Source: Bacillota bacterium
GTDB taxonomy: Bacteria > Bacillota > Clostridia > Tissierellales > Sedimentibacteraceae
Reading direction: 5' to 3'
Assembly: GCA_023416855.1 (NCBI GenBank)
Contig: JAEZGU010000084.1
Span: 1-12,339, forward strand
Length of the DNA stretch: 12,339 nucleotides
Shown here: piece after piece, positions 7,352-12,339 of the stretch
Layout of the letters: the number at the start of each line of letters is the position of its first letter
How positions within the stretch are numbered: the stretch's first letter is position 1
The notes under the pieces: model-generated
Seen by the model: only the letters and a program-made list of their open reading frames with translations
What the model was told of the DNA's origin: nothing
Databases searched by the model: none
Program-made: the position numbers and the translations under genes

Positions 7352-7918
7352 TTGAACAACCGCACAATTCAGGCTCAAAAAACTAAAGAAAAAATTCGCA
7401 AAACAAGTATAAAACTTTTTATAAGTAAAGGATTAGAGAATGTTAGCATAAAAGACATTGCACAAGCAGCAAACGTGTCTGTTGGTTCATTTTACAATTA
7501 TTTTGAATCAAAATTAGATGTCTTATATCAAAATTACAAGGTGGCTGACGAGAAATTTACTAAATTTGTAAATGAGGGTGTAGAAGGTAATACAGTTAAA
7601 GATAAAATCAAAAATTATATGCTCTTTTATATTGATTTTGTTATAAGCGAGCCTTATGAATTTACAAAACTGCTTTACAACAACAATAATAAGCTTTTTC
7701 TTAAAAAAGGTAGAGCAATGCAAACACTTCTTATTCCCATAATCTATGAGGGTATAAACAATAAGGAAATAACAACTAATATGAATTCTGAAGAAATAAT
7801 TGAATACCTTTTTATGACAATGAGAGGACTGATTTTTCATTGGTGCCTTCACGACGGAGGTTTCGACATACATGAAAGGGCAAGTAAATATTTAGATTTA
7901 ATTATTATGCCATTGTAG
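7352..7918 (+). CDS. TetR/AcrR-family transcriptional regulator
   Basis: A 188-residue one-component regulator. The N-terminal TetR DNA-binding domain spans about 8-56: the helix KTKEKIRKTSIKLFISKG, then the helix-turn-helix VSIKDIAQAANVSVGSFYNYFESK, with the family's typical YxYFxSK end. The helical C-terminal domain (about 60-188) would bind an effector and dimerise; it gives no clue to the ligand. The start is TTG 7352, supported by GTGAGGT about 8 nt upstream, and no ATG precedes the domain. It is divergent from the flavoprotein reductase, whose promoter carries two tandem palindromes; this arrangement is typical of a repressor controlling its neighbour. That regulatory link is inferred. 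Confidence 0.93.
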   Translation: MNNRTIQAQKTKEKIRKTSIKLFISKGLENVSIKDIAQAANVSVGSFYNYFESKLDVLYQNYKVADEKFTKFVNEGVEGNTVKDKIKNYMLFYIDFVISEPYEFTKLLYNNNNKLFLKKGRAMQTLLIPIIYEGINNKEITTNMNSEEIIEYLFMTMRGLIFHWCLHDGGFDIHERASKYLDLIIMPL

Positions 7919-7921
7919 TAT

Positions 7922-7956
7922 AAAAGCTATACTTTGTTTAAAGTATAGCTTTTTTT
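7922..7956 (+). terminator. Rho-independent terminator of tetR (possibly bidirectional)
   Basis: A perfect 14-bp stem (7922-7935 with 7940-7953) with loop GTTT is followed by a T run to 7956. The minus-strand tail (TTTTAT) is shorter but could also serve lysC, whose stop is at 7964. Confidence 0.9.
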
Positions 7957-7963
7957 ATTGTAC

Positions 7964-9286
7964 TCACTTGACAAAAGCGTTATAAATCGCTCTTATGGAA
8001 TCTTCAAAATCTTTATCCTCCACTCCTACGATTATATTGATTTCGCTGGAGCCTTGATCGATCATACGAATGTTAATGTTATTATCTCCAAGTGCTGTAA
8101 ATAACTTAGCCGATATACCGGGCTTGTATGCCATTTTAATCCCGACAGTGGTTATTAAGCTTAGATTTTTTAATACTTTAACTGACTGTGCCTCACATTT
8201 TGCTGTGATTTCTTCTACCAATTCATGTGTTATTCTTTCTATCCCTTCCGATGGCAATATTATTGAAAAACTATCTATGCCAGATGGTAAATGCTCAATG
8301 CTTAAACCCCTGTTTTCAAACACTTCTAAAGCTCTTCTGACAATTCCCACCTCATTGGCCATATGCTCCTTATGAACATAAAAAACAGTAAAATTTTTCT
8401 TACCGGCAATTCCAGTTATAATGTACCCGTTACCATTTTCATTGTATTTATTATCGTCACCTATAATTATTGTACCGGGATTATCAGGCTCATTAGTATT
8501 TCTAATATTAATGGGTATACCTGCTTCTCTTGCGGGAAATATGGCTTCGTCGTGAAGTACTGAAGCTCCCATGTAGGAAAGCTCTCTTAGCTCCTGATAG
8601 GTAATTTTCTTAATTTGCTTAGGATTATCAACTATCCTTGGATCAGCCATCAAAAATCCTGAAACATCCGTCCAGTTTTCATATACAGAAGCACCTGAAG
8701 CTGCTGCTACAATTGAACCCGTTATATCAGAGCCACCCCTTGAAAAGGTCTTTACACTTCCATCAGGATACGAGCCATAAAATCCGGGAATTACTGCTCT
8801 TTTTGAGCCCTTTAATACCTCTGAGATCTTTTCCTTTGTTTTTTCATTATTTACTGTTCCATCATAATTAAAAAATATTACATCCTTTGAATCTATAAAG
8901 TCACAATTTAAATAATCTGCCAACAATAATGCACTTAAAAATTCTCCTCTGCTAACAATATAATCTTCGTTACATTTATTATCTAAATTTTCTCTTATTA
9001 TTTGAAATTCTTTTTCTAAATTTGTTCTTAAATTTAATTCTTCTTTTATTAAGTTGAATCTATCCTCAATTTTTTCTAAAATTGGCGCATAAGGAACTGA
9101 AAATTTTATATGTGCATAGGTTAAATATAACAAGTCTGTAATTTTATTATCATCCTTAAATCTTTTACCTGGAGCAGAAACCACTATAAATCTTCTTTCT
9201 TCATCGCTGTTTATTATATCCCGTACTTTTTTCAGCTGTGAGGCATCAGCCATGGAAGTACCACCAAATTTAGCAACCTTTAACAT
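7964..9286 (-). CDS. lysC: Aspartate kinase
   Basis: Aspartokinase phosphorylates aspartate to aspartyl phosphate, the committed step to lysine, threonine, methionine and diaminopimelate. The 440-residue protein begins with the KFGGTS motif (6-11). It contains the amino-acid-kinase motifs SRGEFLSALLLADYL, FSRGGSDITGS (about 183) and DVSGFLMADPRI, then two ACT domains from about residue 290 to the end (GIAGKKNFTVFYV...; NLSLITTVGIKM...; NINIRMIDQGSSEINI). Tandem ACT domains normally give feedback control by lysine and/or threonine. Its length and single-polypeptide layout match clostridial monofunctional aspartokinases. The start is ATG 9286 with AGGAGG 4 nt upstream. It lies 131 nt after ddh and has a strong promoter of its own, so it can be expressed separately from the dap genes. 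Confidence 0.96.
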   Translation of the reverse strand: MLKVAKFGGTSMADASQLKKVRDIINSDEERRFIVVSAPGKRFKDDNKITDLLYLTYAHIKFSVPYAPILEKIEDRFNLIKEELNLRTNLEKEFQIIRENLDNKCNEDYIVSRGEFLSALLLADYLNCDFIDSKDVIFFNYDGTVNNEKTKEKISEVLKGSKRAVIPGFYGSYPDGSVKTFSRGGSDITGSIVAAASGASVYENWTDVSGFLMADPRIVDNPKQIKKITYQELRELSYMGASVLHDEAIFPAREAGIPINIRNTNEPDNPGTIIIGDDNKYNENGNGYIITGIAGKKNFTVFYVHKEHMANEVGIVRRALEVFENRGLSIEHLPSGIDSFSIILPSEGIERITHELVEEITAKCEAQSVKVLKNLSLITTVGIKMAYKPGISAKLFTALGDNNINIRMIDQGSSEINIIVGVEDKDFEDSIRAIYNAFVK

Positions 9287-9318
9287 GTGTCCTCCTATTT
9301 TTTAGCTAATATTTCATT

Positions 9319-9347
9319 AAGATAGCATATTATGACCATAGTGTCAA
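9319..9347 (-). promoter_or_regulatory. Promoter of lysC
   Basis: Minus-strand TTGACA (9342-9347, perfect consensus) and TATCTT (9319-9324) are spaced 17 nt, about 33 nt upstream of the lysC ATG. This is one of the best promoter matches in the window. Confidence 0.75.
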
Positions 9348-9417
9348 CATTTAAAATACATATGTGTTTTATATACATACAATTATAACTAAAAGGTTGA
9401 TGTTCTAATCCAAACAA

Positions 9418-10407
9418 TCATAATAGGTTGCTTATAAGTTCTTCCCTACTTTTTGGAGAAATGTAAGAAACCGGAACATCAAAAATTGTCTTTGCCCCTT
9501 TCATTCCTTCTTTACTCATCTTATATGCTGCTCTTGCATAGGCAAGCAATACGCAGCTTGTGAACTCAGGATTGCTATCTAATTTTAACGAAAATTCTAT
9601 TACATGATTATTTATTTTGTCATCACCTGTGACACCATTCCTTATTACATGTCCTCCGTGAGGCATTTTTGAATGATTTAATTTAAATTCTTCTTCACTA
9701 ATAAAGTTAACCTTCGTGTCATATTCTGCAAAATAATTTGGCATATTCTTTATATCCAATTCAATTTTATTTTTGTCTGCACATTCATCACAAACCACAA
9801 AACATTCTCTTGTGTGCTTGTCTCTTGCTGTGAACACCGGAGTTTCACCATTTCTTACGCATTGTACTGCATTTTCAACAGGCAAGGTATACTGTATGCC
9901 ACATTTAACACCATCAATTCTTCTAATGGCGTCTGAATGTCCTTGACTTACTCCTCTACCCCAAAAAGTATAGTCTTCCCCATTTGGCAACACTGCTTCA
10001 GATACCATTCTGACTAAAGAAAATAATCCCGGGTCCCAACCAATCGATATTATACTAATTTTACCGGAAGCAAGAGCAGCTTCGTCAATATTTCTCAAAT
10101 ATTCCGGGATTTTTGCATGAGTATCAAAACTATCAACTGTGTTAAACATTTTTGCAAATTGCACTCCATGAACCGGAAGGTCTGTTGCTGATCCTGTGCA
10201 CAAAATCATTACATCTATTAAATCTTTATATTTTTCAGCTTCAGAAAAGCTAACTACCTTAGCACTTGAAGTTTTAATATTTATTGTTTCAGGCTGTCTT
10301 CTTGTAAACACAGCCACAAGCTCTGTGTCATTACTGTTATTTATAGCAGATTCAACTCCTCTGCCTATATTTCCGTATCCCACAATTCCTATTCTTATTT
10401 TGCTCAT
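9418..10407 (-). CDS. ddh: meso-Diaminopimelate D-dehydrogenase
   Basis: This NADPH-dependent enzyme aminates tetrahydrodipicolinate directly to meso-2,6-diaminopimelate, replacing the four-step succinylase or acetylase branches. The 329-residue protein has the N-terminal Rossmann motif GIVGYGNIGRG (7-17). It also has VDSFDTHAKIP, SIGWDPGLFSLVR and FWGRGVSQGHSDAIRRIDGV, blocks diagnostic of diaminopimelate dehydrogenase, and a normal length (about 320-330). I chose ATG 10407 because GGAGG lies 5 nt upstream; an in-frame ATG at 10419 would begin at that ribosome binding site. It follows dapB by 37 nt, so dapA-dapB-ddh are probably one transcript. No clear terminator separates it from lysC. Confidence 0.96.
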   Translation of the reverse strand: MSKIRIGIVGYGNIGRGVESAINNSNDTELVAVFTRRQPETINIKTSSAKVVSFSEAEKYKDLIDVMILCTGSATDLPVHGVQFAKMFNTVDSFDTHAKIPEYLRNIDEAALASGKISIISIGWDPGLFSLVRMVSEAVLPNGEDYTFWGRGVSQGHSDAIRRIDGVKCGIQYTLPVENAVQCVRNGETPVFTARDKHTRECFVVCDECADKNKIELDIKNMPNYFAEYDTKVNFISEEEFKLNHSKMPHGGHVIRNGVTGDDKINNHVIEFSLKLDSNPEFTSCVLLAYARAAYKMSKEGMKGAKTIFDVPVSYISPKSREELISNLL

Positions 10408-10444
10408 ATATACCTCCATAAATCGTCATTTTGAAATAATCTAT

Positions 10445-11110
10445 CTAAAAAAGTTCTTCCATAAGATAATACCCAGGCCCTTTTTCTATTAGCTTCAACG
10501 CCAAGTCAAGCGCACCTCGAGCAAATATCTTTTTTGAATATGCTGTATGCTTTATTTCTATAACTTCATCGACTCCTGAGAATATCACCGTATGCTCACC
10601 CGGAATTGTTCCGGCTCTCATTGAAATCGTCTCAATTTTTTCTCTGCCTGTCTCTTTCATTATGTCCTCAGCTAATGTTTTAGCAGTACCACTTGGAGCA
10701 TCCACCTTTTTATTATGATGTCTTTCAATAATATCAATATCAAAGTTATATAAATCTTTGCTTATTAGCTTTAATATTTTCCTTAAGGCATTTACTCCCG
10801 TTGACGTGTTTGACGAAAGAAGCACAGGTATATCATCGCCTGCTTCTTTAATTCTAATTTTTTGCTCTTGGCTAAAACCGGTTGTACATATTAGCAATGC
10901 CGATTTTTTTTCCTTAGCAAAATTTAATAAAAAGTCTATATTAGCAGGATTTGAGAAATCTATTATTACATCAATGTTATTTAAATCTTCACCGAACTTC
11001 CCATTGGTAGGCGATAAAATTCCACAAAGATTAATACTTTCATATGTCTTAATTTCCTGCTCCACCACTTTTCCCATGGCTCCATAACCGCATAAAGCGA
11101 TATTTATCAT
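10445..11110 (-). CDS. dapB: 4-Hydroxy-tetrahydrodipicolinate reductase
   Basis: DapB reduces the DapA product to tetrahydrodipicolinate with NAD(P)H. The 221-residue protein has the nucleotide-binding CGYGAMGKVV motif (7-16), the TTGFSQEQ segment (76-83) and SSNTSTGVNAL. The catalytic ERHHNKKVDAPSGTAK block follows (129-144), with His131/His132 and Lys135. It is short compared with E. coli DapB (273), but the motifs are complete; short DapB forms are known in Clostridia. The start is ATG 11110 with GGGAGGG 6 nt upstream. An in-frame ATG at 11134 would overlap the dapA coding end. The gap to dapA is 17 nt, so the pair is co-transcribed. Confidence 0.95.
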   Translation of the reverse strand: MINIALCGYGAMGKVVEQEIKTYESINLCGILSPTNGKFGEDLNNIDVIIDFSNPANIDFLLNFAKEKKSALLICTTGFSQEQKIRIKEAGDDIPVLLSSNTSTGVNALRKILKLISKDLYNFDIDIIERHHNKKVDAPSGTAKTLAEDIMKETGREKIETISMRAGTIPGEHTVIFSGVDEVIEIKHTAYSKKIFARGALDLALKLIEKGPGYYLMEELF

Positions 11111-11127
11111 ATGCTTCCCTCCCATCC

Positions 11128-12009
11128 TTAACAATTTATGCCAAAGCTTCTCATTTCATTAATTAATTTATGCCTGTTTACTTCTGACATTGGGTATAAC
11201 GGTTCTCTAACCTCAGAACTACATAAATTCATAAGTCCCATTGCTTCTTTCACTGGTATTGGGTTTGTTTCAATAAACAAAGCATTTATTAATCCGTTCA
11301 TATTTAATTGTGCATCCTTTGCTTCATCCACGTTTCTATTGTTATATAAATCAACTATATTTTTAGTTTCTGCCGGCAAAATATTAGCAACTACAGAAAT
11401 GACTCCATGTCCACCTAATGACATCAAAGGAATTATCATATCATCATTTCCTGAATAAACTAAGAAATCATTTGGGCAAATTCTTAGTATTTCCGCAACC
11501 TGACTAATATTACCACTGGCTTCTTTGATTCCTACTATATTTTCAATATTAGATAATTCCAAAACAGTCTTTGGCTCAATATTCATGCCTGTTCGACCGG
11601 GTACATTGTACACTATAATTGGCAATGAAGTGTTTTCAGCAATCATTTTATAATGATTAATTAATCCTCTTTGTGAAGTTTTATTATAATAGGGAGTTAC
11701 TAACAATAATCCATCTGCGCCTGCTTCTTCGCAAAATTGTGCTTTTTTTATTGATGCTGCAGTGCAATTACTCCCCGCTCCAGCTATAACCGGAATTCTT
11801 TTTGCTACTCTGTTAATTACAAATCTCACAATCTCATGGTATTCATCATCTGTCAATGCAGGGGTTTCAGCAGTTGTGCCCGCAACTATAATTGAACCTG
11901 ATAGTTTAACATGCATGTCTACTAATTTCCCCAAAGTTTCATAATCAACTTCTCCATTTGCAAATGGTGTCACTAAAGCTACTCCACAGCCATTTACTAA
12001 ATCATTCAT
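11128..12009 (-). CDS. dapA: 4-Hydroxy-tetrahydrodipicolinate synthase
   Basis: DapA condenses pyruvate with aspartate semialdehyde, the first step unique to lysine and diaminopimelate synthesis. The 293-residue TIM-barrel protein has the Schiff-base Lys161 (GIKEASG), Tyr133 and Arg138 (YNVPGRTG), Tyr107 (TPYYNKTSQRG) and the GTT threonines at 45-46. This equals the standard family set at nearly E. coli numbering and at the usual length (about 292). One small oddity is Ala47 where most members have Gly in GTTGE. The start is ATG 12009 with GGAG 9 nt upstream. It is the first gene of dapA-dapB-ddh. Upstream is a hairpin-rich non-coding segment rather than a clear promoter. Confidence 0.97.
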   Translation of the reverse strand: MNDLVNGCGVALVTPFANGEVDYETLGKLVDMHVKLSGSIIVAGTTAETPALTDDEYHEIVRFVINRVAKRIPVIAGAGSNCTAASIKKAQFCEEAGADGLLLVTPYYNKTSQRGLINHYKMIAENTSLPIIVYNVPGRTGMNIEPKTVLELSNIENIVGIKEASGNISQVAEILRICPNDFLVYSGNDDMIIPLMSLGGHGVISVVANILPAETKNIVDLYNNRNVDEAKDAQLNMNGLINALFIETNPIPVKEAMGLMNLCSSEVREPLYPMSEVNRHKLINEMRSFGINC

Positions 12010-12025
12010 TCTCTTTTTCTCCTTT

Positions 12026-12048
12026 AAAATTATTTTTTAAATAATTTT
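12026..12048. repeat. AT-rich perfect inverted repeat next to the dapA ribosome binding site
   Basis: Arms AAAATTATTT and AAATAATTTT (10 bp each) flank a TTT loop. It starts 3 nt from the GGAG of dapA, so the RNA hairpin could affect translation. It is purely A/T and may be chance in this composition. Confidence 0.4.
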
Positions 12049-12090
12049 CTTGCCGCTTTAATTTATAAACCCTAAACTCAAAAAAATTTT

Positions 12091-12111
12091 TGAAAAATGG
12101 GGTTAGGGCAT
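12091..12111 (+). repeat. Direct repeat unit, copy 1
   Basis: A 21-bp unit beginning TGAAAAATGGGGTTA and ending GGGCAT. It matches copy 2 at 20 of 21 positions. Confidence 0.7.
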
Positions 12112-12187
12112 CGCAGGTGAATGCATCAATTTTATTTGCTCGCTTGAGCTCGCATAAATTTGGCATTCTGTGCGTTTGACCTACCAG

Positions 12188-12219
12188 CCATTTTTCAGAA
12201 AAGAAACTCTGAAAAATGG
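12188..12219. repeat. 12-bp perfect stem-loop
   Basis: CCATTTTTCAGA (12188-12199) and TCTGAAAAATGG (12208-12219) with an 8-nt loop. There is no T run on either side, so it is not a standard terminator; it is part of the repeated element. Confidence 0.65.
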
Positions 12220-12230
12220 GGTTATGGCAT
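12210..12230 (+). repeat. Direct repeat unit, copy 2
   Basis: A 21-bp unit beginning TGAAAAATGGGGTTA and ending TGGCAT. It overlaps the right arm of the hairpin at 12188-12219. Confidence 0.7.
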
Positions 12231-12272
12231 AAAAAAAAGCGACATAAGAGCAAAAGGGCTCTCAGACGCTTT
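12230..12272 (-). terminator. Terminator for the unit to the right of the window
   Basis: A two-part stem: CGCTTT/AAAGCG (12267-12272 with 12236-12241) and GCTCT/AGAGC (12258-12262 with 12247-12251). On the minus strand it is followed by eight T residues (A run 12231-12238). It ends transcription arriving from beyond the right edge, or could act as an attenuator in a longer dapA leader. Confidence 0.65.
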
Positions 12273-12339
12273 CAAAAAACACCGAACCTTCTGCCCAGCA
12301 CATTACAGCTCTCTTTTATAGGATTGGGAAGCATCCTAT
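12272..12339 (-). other. Possible 3' end of a gene beyond the right edge
   Basis: On the minus strand one frame is open from the window edge to a TGA at 12272-12274, which abuts the terminator stem. About 21 residues are visible (ending LGRRFGVF) and I do not recognise them. A second frame ends earlier with TAA at 12316-12318. Either could be a gene tail, or the stretch may be untranslated. A 7-bp hairpin, ATAGGAT/ATCCTAT, occupies 12318-12339. Confidence 0.2.

Larger units (their letters stand above)
12070..12230. repeat. GC-richer, hairpin-forming intergenic element with internal repeats
   Basis: A non-coding block upstream of dapA that differs from its surroundings: about 47% G+C by hand count over 12101-12190 in an otherwise AT-rich window. 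It holds a 21-bp direct repeat at 12091-12111 and 12210-12230 with one mismatch (core TGAAAAATGGGGTTA). A 12-bp perfect stem at 12188-12199/12208-12219 makes an inverted third copy of the TGAAAAATGG core. There is also a CCCTAA/TTAGGG hairpin (12070-12108) enclosing TCAAAAA/TTTTTGA. It may be a dispersed repeat or MITE-like element, or a structured leader RNA. No known riboswitch or T-box motif was recognised. Confidence 0.5.

Noticed and set aside
9348..9417. Terminator after ddh
   Set aside because: The ACATATGT-centred near-palindrome here has no real loop, has a mismatch on the minus strand and is purely AT-rich flanked; not convincing.
12002..12253. Open frame of 83 codons on the minus strand upstream of dapA
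   Set aside because: It starts at a TTG inside the terminator stem without a ribosome binding site, runs through hairpins and repeats, and overlaps the dapA start. The translation shows no domain-like character.
12010..12339. Lysine riboswitch or T-box ahead of dapA
   Set aside because: None of the conserved T-box (GGTGG-type) or lysine-box sequence blocks is recognisable in this stretch; one could still lie further right.

Overview
The window looks like chromosome from a low-GC, Gram-positive anaerobe of the Clostridia type. The DNA is AT-rich. Almost every gene has a strong AGGAGG-like ribosome binding site, and TTG is used as a start codon at least twice. There is a lipobox-bearing extracellular reductase, and the lysine genes follow the diaminopimelate dehydrogenase route to meso-diaminopimelate. 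The genus cannot be fixed from the sequence alone. Most genes read on the minus strand; only the UPF0316 membrane protein and the TetR regulator read on the plus strand.

Region by region, left to right. (1) 1-1422: the start of a CRISPR adaptation operon, cas4 then cas1, reading leftward off the window. The Cas1 resembles the type V-A ('PREFRAN') Cas1 that accompanies Cas12a, but no effector gene, cas2 or CRISPR array is inside the window. (2) 1549-4468: a minus-strand run of five housekeeping genes (trmB, a DUF1294 membrane protein, ybaK, an RluA-type pseudouridine synthase and an HD-domain phosphohydrolase). They are tightly spaced and end in a Rho-independent terminator that separates them from cas4. 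(3) 4551-5193: a plus-strand UPF0316/DUF2179 membrane protein, ending at a 34-bp perfect palindrome shared as a terminator with the next unit. (4) 5207-7953: a lipoprotein fumarate-reductase-type flavoprotein (FMN-binding domain plus FAD domain), divergent from a TetR-family regulator. A consensus promoter and two tandem operator-like inverted repeats lie directly upstream of the reductase. (5) 7964-12009: lysC, then ddh, dapB and dapA, all minus strand. With aspartate-semialdehyde dehydrogenase (not in the window) they would take aspartate to meso-diaminopimelate. lysC has its own TTGACA-17-TATCTT promoter. (6) 12010-12339: no convincing gene. It holds a GC-richer, hairpin-rich segment with repeated units, and a terminator for whatever lies off the right edge.

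The most interesting items are the type V-A-like adaptation module with no effector on its upstream side, the predicted flavinylated surface reductase with its likely dedicated repressor and operators, and the structured repeated element upstream of dapA.
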